Of a stretch of DNA of 30,976 bases, positions 16,127-24,843 are shown piece by piece. The DNA comes from Bacteroidales bacterium UBA3630 (lineage in GTDB: Bacteria; Bacteroidota; Bacteroidia; Bacteroidales; P3). Position 1 is the stretch's first letter. Each line of letters starts with the position of its first letter. The stretch covers positions 87,865 to 118,840 of the forward strand of contig DFLB01000036.1 in NCBI GenBank assembly GCA_002373995.1, in the 5' to 3' direction. A program made the position numbers and the translations under genes. Below the pieces are notes generated by a model. That model was not told the DNA's origin. It made no database searches and worked only from the letters and a program-made list of their open reading frames with translations.

Positions 16127-19100
16127 TCAGTCCTCGGGGGGGTAGAGCGAGCGGCTGAAGGCAGAGAGCCAGTTGGTGACGTCGGAGCGGTTGGTGCCGA
16201 CGTGGTAGCGGAAGGTGCCGAGGCCGTCTTTCTCGACGCGGCGGCGCTCGGCGGGGAGGCTCTTGATGGCGTCCTCGACGGTGCCCATCGAGGAGTAGAC
16301 CGTCAGCTCTTGCGTCATGAGGTCGTAGCGGAAGAAGTACCAATGGTCGCGCGCCGCCTCCACATAGAGGGTCATCTGCTGCGCGTTGCCGCGCTTGTTG
16401 ATCTGCGCCTTGAGGCGGAGCTGCAACCCGAGGGGTTTGTCGCCGACGGCCACCAGCCCCACTTTGCTGTCGCAGTAGAGGCCCACGCCGGGTTGGTACT
16501 GCCAGCGCACCTTGTCGAAGAGCATAGTGCTCTGCATGGCTGCGGGCACGGCAGAGAGGGCGCCCTCGGCGCTGTAGGCGGCATAGGCCGCAGCGCCTTT
16601 CTCGGCACCGAGGTGGTACATCAGCGCATGGCGCATCTCGGCGTTGGAGGTGGGCGCGGTGGGCGCCAGGCGCAGGTCGTCGCGCAAGGCGTCGGTCATG
16701 GCGGCCACGACCTCTTTGGCCAGCGGGAACGAGAAGCCGAAGACGGTGTTGAGGCGGTCCTCGCGCGAGGAGCTGATGCCCACACGGGCGTTGCCGTAGG
16801 CATAGAAGTCGGCATGGGTGCGGCGGAGCGTGAGGTTGACGGGGCCCTCGCCCTCGACGCTGCAGTCGTCGGTGTTCATGGCCAGATAGGGTTCGACGAT
16901 GGCCTCGGGGTCGGCCACCTTCTGCTCGGAGGCAATCATGTACTGGCGCTGCGCACCGCGATGGGTGAGGACGCCGTGGGCGGCGAGGAGCTCATTATCG
17001 GCGGCACGGTCGGTGGTGAGAAAAGCCGCACGGGGCTGGAGGGTGGTCTTGTCGAGGAGTATGGCGGCGGCGATGTTCTTGCCGCGCCAGTCGGTAGGCA
17101 CCTCGGGCACAGCGACATGGATGCTGTCGGGGTTGGTGTAGCCGGCATAGGCCAACAGTGCCATTTGCTCGCGGGGCACACAGTTCTGCAACAGCCTCAC
17201 ACCACCTTCGAACCACAGCAATTCGCGCGAGCCCTCCATGCGCACCTTGCCGGCAAAGCCAAAGGCGGGGCTGAGCTTGAAGGGGGTGGTCTCGTTGATG
17301 GTGCCGGTACCCACAGTGCTGCCCGAGGCATCGACGCTGAGGTCGCTCAGATAGATACGCTGCAGGCTGTCAGGCTCGTAGGCATAGTCGATGTAGCCCT
17401 TGCCGCTATAGCTGGCGGCACCCTCGATGAGCAAGTAGGCGTTGGTGACGAGGTGCCAAGCATTGTCGCGGTCGCAGAGCAGCTGGGCATTGTTGAGCGG
17501 ACGCATGGCACCGCCCTTGTCTATGTGCAGCGTGTCGGCATCGGGGGCGATGGCGGCATCGGCAACGGTGAGCAGATAGGCACCGGTGGCGGTGAGGTCG
17601 GCGGCGTTGTAGCGATAGGTCGCCATCAAGGTATTGAAGCTAAGCCCGTTGCGCTTTGGGTCAGTACTTACGAAGCGAGCACCGGGCAGGTCGTGGGCCT
17701 TGGGCAGACGCATACGCAGGTCGAGGGCCTCGAGGCCCTCTGAGGTACCGCGCTGCGAATTGGTGATGTCGAGCACCTTGCTGTCCATATTCCACAGGAA
17801 GCGGTCGGCCAAGGCCTCGTACTGGATGAGCGGCAGTTCAGTAATCTGCGGGCCGTCGGGCATGGTCAGTTCGGCCTGGCGGCTGTCGTAGTCGACATGC
17901 GAGCGTACACGCTTGGCCGCGAAAGCTACGTTGCCGAAGGTGGTGCTGAGCAGGGTGAAATCGCTGACGGTGGCGTTCATCTCGCGAGCCAGCAGGTCGA
18001 ACCGGCGGCTGACGAGGGTGCCCTCCTTGACGGTGGCGGTGCCGGCGGCCGAGGCGCCGCGAGGCATCAGGGCCACATGGCCGCGCAGCTGCGCGTCGTC
18101 GCGGTAGAGGCTCAGCGGACGGCCCTTCTCATAGGTGGCGAAATCCATCGAGTCGAGGTAAGGCAGCCAGTGGAGCGAAGTGCGGCCGCCGCGGATGTCG
18201 GGGTAGCCCTGCTCTTCGCGCACAACGACGGTGTCGGTCATAGCCACCGCCGAGTCGGGCAGGAAGAGGAAGTTGCCGGAGGATGTGTGGGCGGTGAGGT
18301 AGTCGACATGGCCCTGGCCATGCAGACCACCGGCGTCGAGGCGCAGGTTGTTGCTATAGTTGCCCTTGCCGCCGTAGGCCGGCAGGCCGCCGGTGGGCAG
18401 GGTGATGTTGAAGCCAAGGAAGTAGTCGCGCTGCACCTTGAGGGGTTCGGCAATCTCGGGGAAGATGCCTGCCGAGGTCAGCACACCGTTGAATGCAAGG
18501 CTGTCGGTCACAAAGTCAGCCAAACTGTTGATGGTGAATGGGTGGAGGGTATAGTAGAAGCTCTCGCGCTTGTACTGTCCACCCTGTATGGAACGGCGGT
18601 TGTAGTAGACATAGCTGTTCTCGCGACTCTCGAAGACGGGGTACTCGGGGTTCTTGACAAGGCCGCTGTGGTTGTCGGGACGATCGACGGTCAAGCGTCC
18701 AACAAGGTCGGCCAACGGCGTGCGCACAAGTTGCTCAATGTCAGGATTGGTGAAGTCGGGAACGTAGAATTCCATCCGGTTGACGGTGGGCATCTCAAAG
18801 GCGTATTGCTCATAACTGAAGTCACAATCGCTGACCTGAAAGATGAACTTGCCGCACTCGACCTTGCCGCTGAAATGCAGCGAACGGTTCTTGCCGACAT
18901 GAACCGTACGACCCGAGACGGAGTCGGGGTAGACAACCACTTGATGGCTGTCGCTGACGACGAACTGTTCCACGCCACGTACGACGAGGTCGTTGTCAGC
19001 GAGGCTCATACGAGCATTGACCCCACGGGTGGTGCTCTCAAGGGTAAGGGCGTCGTAGTCGAAACCACGGGCCCGCGAGACCGCCTTCACATAGTCTTCC

Positions 19101-20641
19101 AGCTTATCTTTCACCAACACACGGCCTGTCAACTCATTGTAGGACACCAGACCGTGACGGCAGAGGTTGTGTATCATGAGCAGGGTCTGGGTCATGTCAA
19201 GCCCAATGTAGTTGGAGAACTTCTTGGCAGAGAAGCTGTAGCTATTGGCCTCGGCAAAGTCGTAGACTCGTTGCACAGGGCTGATTTCGTCGATACCCTG
19301 TATCTCACGGAACTTACTGTAGGTATAATAGTTGCTGCTTTCGAAGGTGGTGGTGCTGACCGCCCCCGCCGAAGCCAGGGCTGAGAACTCAAGGCGGTCC
19401 TGGTCCTGAAACCAGACGATGCTCTCGCTGTAGATATCGAGCGCGTGCCAGGTGTCGATGTAGGGGCTGTAGAAATTGCGTTGCTGGTTGTTGACAAAGG
19501 TCACTTTCTTCTCGGACGGGAGATAGCGCACCGTGACACCATTGTTGCTGATGGAGTCGTCGTCGCCAAGGTAGAAGGCGATGTTGGCGTTCTCGGCTAT
19601 CAGTCGTTCAGGGGTGATAGTGAACTTGAGCGAGGTGACGGAAAGCTGACGACGGCCGTTGCGGTGGAACACGAGACTGGCCGGGTGCTTGCTGGAAGCC
19701 GTGATGAACTTGGAACCGTTCATCATGAAGCTGCCGTTATAGTCAACATCAGGCATGATGTTGCGAATGACAAAGTCGCGCTGGTAGCTGCGGAAGCGCG
19801 GATAGCTGTATTTCTCAGGTTCGAGGCTGGTGGTCATGGCTTCCTCGACGCGCCCCATGATGGGCTGGCTGAAGTAGTGTGTATGCGTGAAGCGAACGCT
19901 GTCGGCTGTGAATTTGGGGAACTTGACCTCGGCGCTGTAGGCAGCGAGGTCGGCATAGCAGGCTTCGGCACCGAGGCCTGTGCGCGCCCAGTCGAGCCGT
20001 CCTCCCTGGCCGTACCAGATGCCGTCCTTGTAGTCGTAATAGCCCTTCGTACCATGCAGCACGTTCCAGTCTTTGGCCGACGCGTAATGGAGCTCGGCGG
20101 GATTGTCGAACCAAGCGCGTATGCTCCCTCCCTCGACGCCGAGACGGAAGGGTGTCTTGCTCTCGAAGCTCCACTCCGAGGAACTCGACCGGTAGAGCAC
20201 ACGGTCGCTCAGCAGCAACTCGCTCCACGCGACAAAGTCAATGACATACTTCGCCTTGGAGTTCTTCTTGCGGAATGTCTCCACCGCCGACACCCATCCA
20301 TCGAGGTTGCCACTGCCCGTGGGCGCTGTGGCATAGGCCGTCAGCACACGGGTGAAGTCCATCAACTCGGGGTTGGCTTTCATCTTGACCTTGACGGCAT
20401 AGGTGTAAAGGTCGGCCACACGGCGCTGCATGGCGGCATCCAGGGCGCTGTAGCTGGCGCCGAAGGCATCCACCGTCTGGCGGTTGGCTTTCTGCTTCTC
20501 CTTGTCGGTGGTGCCTTGGTTGGCAAAGGCCAGCAGTTCGGCAGGCAGGCCCTCGGGGGTGAACTCCACCCCGACGGCTTTCTGCGCCGTCATGGGTGCA
20601 CAGAAAAGCAGGGCGCAGATGATGGCGATATACTTTTTCAT
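16127..20641 (-). CDS. Very large secreted protein of unknown function
   Basis: I do not recognise a named domain in this 1504-residue protein. It starts with a clear Sec signal peptide (MKKYIAIICALLFCAPMTAQ) and has no other membrane helix. Much of it looks beta-rich and modular, with recurring strands such as DSLAFNGVLTSAGIFPEI, LHGQGHVDYLTA, AQLRGHVALMP and ASYSGKGYIDYAYE. A short helical stretch near residues 495-525 (LMIHNLCRHGLVSYNELTG) could be a small winged-helix-like unit. No T9SS sorting domain or lipobox is visible, so it is probably periplasmic or outer-membrane associated. ATG 20641 is chosen for its signal peptide; the in-frame TTG at 20674 is unlikely. It follows prfA by 29 bases. 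Confidence 0.85.
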   Translation of the reverse strand: MKKYIAIICALLFCAPMTAQKAVGVEFTPEGLPAELLAFANQGTTDKEKQKANRQTVDAFGASYSALDAAMQRRVADLYTYAVKVKMKANPELMDFTRVLTAYATAPTGSGNLDGWVSAVETFRKKNSKAKYVIDFVAWSELLLSDRVLYRSSSSEWSFESKTPFRLGVEGGSIRAWFDNPAELHYASAKDWNVLHGTKGYYDYKDGIWYGQGGRLDWARTGLGAEACYADLAAYSAEVKFPKFTADSVRFTHTHYFSQPIMGRVEEAMTTSLEPEKYSYPRFRSYQRDFVIRNIMPDVDYNGSFMMNGSKFITASSKHPASLVFHRNGRRQLSVTSLKFTITPERLIAENANIAFYLGDDDSISNNGVTVRYLPSEKKVTFVNNQQRNFYSPYIDTWHALDIYSESIVWFQDQDRLEFSALASAGAVSTTTFESSNYYTYSKFREIQGIDEISPVQRVYDFAEANSYSFSAKKFSNYIGLDMTQTLLMIHNLCRHGLVSYNELTGRVLVKDKLEDYVKAVSRARGFDYDALTLESTTRGVNARMSLADNDLVVRGVEQFVVSDSHQVVVYPDSVSGRTVHVGKNRSLHFSGKVECGKFIFQVSDCDFSYEQYAFEMPTVNRMEFYVPDFTNPDIEQLVRTPLADLVGRLTVDRPDNHSGLVKNPEYPVFESRENSYVYYNRRSIQGGQYKRESFYYTLHPFTINSLADFVTDSLAFNGVLTSAGIFPEIAEPLKVQRDYFLGFNITLPTGGLPAYGGKGNYSNNLRLDAGGLHGQGHVDYLTAHTSSGNFLFLPDSAVAMTDTVVVREEQGYPDIRGGRTSLHWLPYLDSMDFATYEKGRPLSLYRDDAQLRGHVALMPRGASAAGTATVKEGTLVSRRFDLLAREMNATVSDFTLLSTTFGNVAFAAKRVRSHVDYDSRQAELTMPDGPQITELPLIQYEALADRFLWNMDSKVLDITNSQRGTSEGLEALDLRMRLPKAHDLPGARFVSTDPKRNGLSFNTLMATYRYNAADLTATGAYLLTVADAAIAPDADTLHIDKGGAMRPLNNAQLLCDRDNAWHLVTNAYLLIEGAASYSGKGYIDYAYEPDSLQRIYLSDLSVDASGSTVGTGTINETTPFKLSPAFGFAGKVRMEGSRELLWFEGGVRLLQNCVPREQMALLAYAGYTNPDSIHVAVPEVPTDWRGKNIAAAILLDKTTLQPRAAFLTTDRAADNELLAAHGVLTHRGAQRQYMIASEQKVADPEAIVEPYLAMNTDDCSVEGEGPVNLTLRRTHADFYAYGNARVGISSSREDRLNTVFGFSFPLAKEVVAAMTDALRDDLRLAPTAPTSNAEMRHALMYHLGAEKGAAAYAAYSAEGALSAVPAAMQSTMLFDKVRWQYQPGVGLYCDSKVGLVAVGDKPLGLQLRLKAQINKRGNAQQMTLYVEAARDHWYFFRYDLMTQELTVYSSMGTVEDAIKSLPAERRRVEKDGLGTFRYHVGTNRSDVTNWLSAFSRSLYPPED

Positions 20642-20670
20642 GGTATCACAAGCTATGTTCAGACTAAGGG

Positions 20671-21741
20671 TCAACCGACGGAGGCTTTCAGCTTTTCGGC
20701 GTTCTCGGCGAGCTGGAGGGCTTCGATGCAGTCCTCGATGTCGCCATCCATGAAGGCCGGCAGGTTGTGCATGCTCCAGCCAATGCGGTGGTCTGTGACG
20801 CGCGACTGCGGATAGTTGTATGTGCGCACCTTCTCCGAGCGGTCGCCGGTAGCCACCATGGTCTTGCGCTTGCTGCTCATCTCCTCCATGTACTTGTTGT
20901 ACTCGCGCTCATAGAGCCGCGTGCGCAGCAGGGCCATGGCTTTCTCCATGTTCTTGATTTGGCTCTTCTGGTCTTGCATGGAGACGACGATGCCGGTGGG
21001 GATATGTGTCAGACGCACAGCGCTGTAGGTGGTGTTGACGCTCTGACCGCCAGGGCCCGAGGCACAGAAGATCTCCTTCTTGATGTCGGCCGGATTGAGT
21101 TCGACGTCGAACTCTTCGGCTTCGGGCAGCACCACCACTCCTGCCGCTGAGGTGTGGATGCGGCCTTGCGTCTCGGTGGCGGGCACACGCTGCACGCGAT
21201 GCACGCCGCTCTCGTACTTCAGCAGGCCGTAGACTCCCTCGCCCGTCACGTTGAAGGTGATGTCCTTGTAGCCTCCCGAGGTGCCCTCGTTGAAGTCTAC
21301 CACCTCCACCTTCCAGTGCTTCTTCTCGCAGAAACGGGTGTACATGCGGAACAGGTCGCCGGCAAAGATGCAGGCCTCGTCGCCACCCGTGCCGCCACGT
21401 ATCTCGACAACGGCGTTCTTCGAATCGGTGGGGTCGGCCGGGATGAGGAGGATGCGTATCTCCTCCTCCATCTTCTCGCGGCGCTCCTGGCTGCCGGCAA
21501 GCTCCTCTTTGGCCATCTCGCGCAGCTCGGGGTCTTTCTCGCTCTCGAGCAACTCGCGGCACTCGGCAATCGTGTCGAGCAAAGCCTTGTACTCATGATA
21601 GGCCTTCACCACGGGCTGCAAGTCCTTGTAGTCTTTCGACAATTTGACGTAACGTTTCATGTCCGCCGTCACCTGCGGATCGTTCATCTGCTGCTCAATT
21701 TCCTGATAGCGAGCGTATATTGCTTGAAGTTTATCTAACAT
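20671..21741 (-). CDS. prfA: Peptide chain release factor 1
   Basis: The 356-residue protein terminates translation at UAA and UAG. The codon-reading motif PAT is at residues 187-189 (RVPATETQGRIHTSA), which marks RF1 rather than RF2. The GGQ motif that triggers peptide release is at residues 231-233 (GPGGQSVNTTYSA). Length and domain order are normal, and no internal frameshift site of the RF2 type is seen. A promoter lies 8-39 bases upstream. The 1504-residue secreted protein gene is the next one downstream and probably shares the transcript. Confidence 0.97.
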   Translation of the reverse strand: MLDKLQAIYARYQEIEQQMNDPQVTADMKRYVKLSKDYKDLQPVVKAYHEYKALLDTIAECRELLESEKDPELREMAKEELAGSQERREKMEEEIRILLIPADPTDSKNAVVEIRGGTGGDEACIFAGDLFRMYTRFCEKKHWKVEVVDFNEGTSGGYKDITFNVTGEGVYGLLKYESGVHRVQRVPATETQGRIHTSAAGVVVLPEAEEFDVELNPADIKKEIFCASGPGGQSVNTTYSAVRLTHIPTGIVVSMQDQKSQIKNMEKAMALLRTRLYEREYNKYMEEMSSKRKTMVATGDRSEKVRTYNYPQSRVTDHRIGWSMHNLPAFMDGDIEDCIEALQLAENAEKLKASVG

Positions 21742-21748
21742 AACAGTT

Positions 21749-21780
21749 GCAAAGATACATATTTTTCGCGATATTGTAAA
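21749..21780 (-). promoter_or_regulatory. Promoter of prfA
   Basis: The minus strand has TTTA (21777-21780), a 19-base spacer and TATCTTTG, close to the Bacteroides consensus. The -7 box is 8 bases from the ATG, so the leader would be very short. Confidence 0.65.
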
Positions 21781-21831
21781 AACAAATTGCTCCCAGCTAC
21801 CCGCTCCATCCCCGCCCGCGCTCCGTCATTC

Positions 21832-21885
21832 GTCCGTATTTTATCGGACCATCCTCGGACCATCCCCGGACCATCCCCGGACCAA
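21832..21885 (-). repeat. Family II 11-bp tandem array with terminal hairpin, locus C
   Basis: On the minus strand the element begins TTGGTCC and has three units of GGTCCG plus GGGAT, GGGAT and AGGAT. It closes with GTCCG (21845-21849), an 8-base loop, and CGGAC (21832-21836). The flank after the hairpin, GAANNNCGGAG, is shared with locus A. It lies about 100 bases beyond the stop of the T9SS type B protein gene, in the same sense. Confidence 0.92.
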
Positions 21886-21987
21886 GAAGCCACAAACACC
21901 TATGGCTCAGGCCAATACAGAGCGGCGAACGTTATATATATCAGTCAATCAGCGCTTTGACGCAAATCGGGAGGCGCCAAAACATCG

Positions 21988-24843
21988 TCACCGCAACAGG
22001 GTGACGGTGCCGCGGGCGCTGTAGCGATAGTTGCCTGTCGAGGGCATACGGTAGGTCATGAGGTAGACGTAGGTCTCCTGCGGCAGAGGGATGCCGCGGA
22101 CATCGGTGCCGTCCCACCGGAAGCCGGCATCGCTGCTGCTGTAGACCCGCAAGCCGCGACGGTTGTAGATGACAATCTCGAAATCAAGCAGTTGCTGGTT
22201 GGATTGCACGTAGAAGAAGCCGTTGTCGCCCTCGCCGGGGGCGAAGACGTTGGGCACCCACATCGAGAGGGCCGTCACCGGGATGTGGACCGTGACGGTG
22301 TCGCAGCAGAGGGCACGGTTGCAGGTGTTGAGCAGCACATTGACCCCCTCGAGCGAGGGCGAGGCAAAGACGTGCGACGCACGCGGGCCGCTAACCACGG
22401 CGCCGTCGTCGAACGTCCAAAGCGACCGCCACGCGCCGGGAGTCTCGTCCTCGAGCGTCACCGTTGGCCGGTCGATGTCGATAGCCAGCGGGTGATACGA
22501 CACCGCCGGGACAGGATAGTCATACACCTCGACCCGCACCGTGATGTCGTGCTGCTGGCAGTGGCTAAGCGGCGAAGGGTGCAGGGTGTAGGTGCTGTTC
22601 TCGGTCGGCGACAGGTGCAGCACCGGCCTCCCCTCCTGGCCGGCAAAGGTGGGGTCGGGAGGCTCGATGGTCCAGTCAAACCAGGCACTGTCTATATACT
22701 GGTCGTCGCGGAAAGCGCTGAGGGTCAGCGTGTCGCCCAGACACACCATGCGCGACTGCGGGTCTACCACAATGCGCGGGTTGTCGTAGACATAGACCGT
22801 GTCGGCCATCGACGATTGGCAGCCGAAGCGGTTGGTGGTCTGTATCTCAACCACATGCATCCCCTCGCCAAGGGAGGGCAGGATCAATATTGTGTCGCGC
22901 ACCAGCCGATGCGCGGTGGTCAACTCCTGCAGGCCCATTCCGTCCACCTTCCACTCCATCTGCAACGAGCCCGCACGCCACTGGGCCCGCGCCGCCGAGT
23001 CGAAGAGGGCGTTGGCCGTCAGCTCTGTGCCGGTGCAGATGGCATGAGCCGAAAGGCCTACACCCACGTCGGTGGGCCCCTTGACGGGGAAGAACGACCG
23101 CTTGGCGCCACGGCACGGCACCAGCGTGCTGTCGGGTTCATGGATGGCCACGCTCTGCTCCACCATGTAGGAACGCACTTGGGGGAAACAGTAGCGCACG
23201 CTGTCGCCATAGAGGGTGTCGAGCACCACTGCGCCGTTGAGGTCGTCATAGATGACCCAACAGAGCGACGAAGGGTCGAGGCTGTCGCCAATCGGTGCCC
23301 TGGCGTGAGAGATAAAGGTCAGACTGCGGTCGCACGAGTCCTTCACCTCGCACCTCAGCATGGGCTTGTGGTTGTAGACATTGGCATAGAGGCGCGACGT
23401 GAAAGGCTTCGCCGGGTCGAGGGCGCTGTGCATGATGCACATAAAGGTCTGGTGGGTGAGCGTGTCGCGGGCCGCGGTGACGAAATCGTTGATTGTCGGG
23501 CAGTAGATGTGGCTGCTGACGATGGGCGTCAACCGCCTGAAACTGACCGTGTCCAGATGCGCATAGTCCGTCAGGTCGTCCTGCGGTCCCTCGGCCGACA
23601 CAAACCACTCGTAGCCTATCAGCCCCTCGGGGGCCCGCAGCGAGTCGATGAACGGCGACGCATCCATCGGGCATCCTGACGACGAGATCGTCGGCGACGT
23701 ATAGTCACCGGCTATATAGGCATAGAGCGGGTCTACACCATAGATGCAGGTGCTCGTATAGAACTCCACCCGCACATCCTCGCCGATGTAGTTGCTCAGG
23801 TTCACCGCACACTTGTTCCACGGCTTGTACACGTAGCGGCAAGGCCATTGTGTGCCCGTCGAGCCCACTCGCCATGGGGCAAGGGCGCTCTCGTCGGTCG
23901 TCAGCTGCGGCGCCGATATTTTGTACCACAGGCTGTCATTGATAGGCTCGTCGGCCCACTCGCCCGTCGAATCGCGCCGCACGATGCGCACCAGGAACTC
24001 GCCCGCATCGTAGGCCGTGTGGTCATAGCGTCGCGCCACGATGGCATAGTTGATGATCAGCAACGCATTCTCCTCGGTGACACGCATGGTGTAGAAAAGC
24101 GACTGCGAGCCGTATTGGTACAGCTCCAACAGCTCGTCCACAAACGCCGCTGTGTCCGTCGTCTCAGCAAGCCCGGGATACGAGCTCAACGTATCCATCT
24201 GCCCCTCGCTCAGCGGCACCCCTTCGCTGATGGCTCGCCGAACATGAAGCAAGGTCTCTACCTCACGGTTCAACAGATTATCGTTCGAATCCACCTTCAG
24301 TCCCGACCGGCTGTTAACCATGCACCCCAGCCGGATAGAGGTCTCGTAGCCTGGGGCAACGCGCGGCATACCGGATCCAGGCACCATGGTATCGACCGTG
24401 AATTGATCCATACCCGCCGTGTTCTGACGATAGATATAGAAACGGTACATGCTCGCATCAATGCCGTAATCTCGGCAGGTATCAGTGTAGAAACTGACGG
24501 TATCGATACGAATGGTGTCAATCAGTTCGTCTGCAATACTGTCATAAATCGTGATATCCACAGTATCAACATAGAACGTTGTTCTGATGTAGACACTTCT
24601 GATCACGCTGTCGCCCATCAGGTCAGTGCTGTATCCGCATGTATTCATCACATGGTACCCCGTCGTCGTGTCGGTGAGCACACTGTCCTGATACGTCCTC
24701 GCCCCGATACGCGCCGACCAGTAGTAGAGCGAGTCGCCCGTATCGAAACTCGTCGTGTTCCGAAACTGCGGCTGCCCCAATGCCATGCCCGACTGCAGAA
24801 TCGCCATCGCAAGGGCAAGTATTATGTGCCAGCGACGTTTCAT
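21988..24843 (-). CDS. Secreted protein with gliding-type (T9SS type B) C-terminal domain
   Basis: The 951-residue protein begins with a signal peptide (MKRRWHIILALAMAILQSGM, cleavage near ALGQ). The middle holds several Ig/PKD-like beta domains, for example ICTGTELTANALF and MVCLGDTLTLSAF. The last ~85 residues read WVPNVFAPGEGDNGFFYV, then IYNRRGLRVYSS and FRWDGTDVRG, which is the gliding-motility/CHU_C-type sorting domain. Proteins with this domain leave the cell through the type IX system and stay at the surface. Ligand or activity is unknown. ATG 24843 is chosen because it starts the signal peptide and overlaps the flippase stop (ATGA). Confidence 0.9.
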   Translation of the reverse strand: MKRRWHIILALAMAILQSGMALGQPQFRNTTSFDTGDSLYYWSARIGARTYQDSVLTDTTTGYHVMNTCGYSTDLMGDSVIRSVYIRTTFYVDTVDITIYDSIADELIDTIRIDTVSFYTDTCRDYGIDASMYRFYIYRQNTAGMDQFTVDTMVPGSGMPRVAPGYETSIRLGCMVNSRSGLKVDSNDNLLNREVETLLHVRRAISEGVPLSEGQMDTLSSYPGLAETTDTAAFVDELLELYQYGSQSLFYTMRVTEENALLIINYAIVARRYDHTAYDAGEFLVRIVRRDSTGEWADEPINDSLWYKISAPQLTTDESALAPWRVGSTGTQWPCRYVYKPWNKCAVNLSNYIGEDVRVEFYTSTCIYGVDPLYAYIAGDYTSPTISSSGCPMDASPFIDSLRAPEGLIGYEWFVSAEGPQDDLTDYAHLDTVSFRRLTPIVSSHIYCPTINDFVTAARDTLTHQTFMCIMHSALDPAKPFTSRLYANVYNHKPMLRCEVKDSCDRSLTFISHARAPIGDSLDPSSLCWVIYDDLNGAVVLDTLYGDSVRYCFPQVRSYMVEQSVAIHEPDSTLVPCRGAKRSFFPVKGPTDVGVGLSAHAICTGTELTANALFDSAARAQWRAGSLQMEWKVDGMGLQELTTAHRLVRDTILILPSLGEGMHVVEIQTTNRFGCQSSMADTVYVYDNPRIVVDPQSRMVCLGDTLTLSAFRDDQYIDSAWFDWTIEPPDPTFAGQEGRPVLHLSPTENSTYTLHPSPLSHCQQHDITVRVEVYDYPVPAVSYHPLAIDIDRPTVTLEDETPGAWRSLWTFDDGAVVSGPRASHVFASPSLEGVNVLLNTCNRALCCDTVTVHIPVTALSMWVPNVFAPGEGDNGFFYVQSNQQLLDFEIVIYNRRGLRVYSSSDAGFRWDGTDVRGIPLPQETYVYLMTYRMPSTGNYRYSARGTVTLLR

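Noticed and set aside
16202..20815. Several long plus-strand open frames opposite the 1504-aa gene and prfA
   Set aside because: They are antisense shadows with valine/glycine-rich composition, no promoter and no domain. The minus strand has a signal peptide and normal composition.
21886..21910. Terminator hairpin AGCCA/TGGCT after the T9SS type B gene
   Set aside because: The stem is only 5 bp over a 10-base loop, with no T-run; too weak to call.
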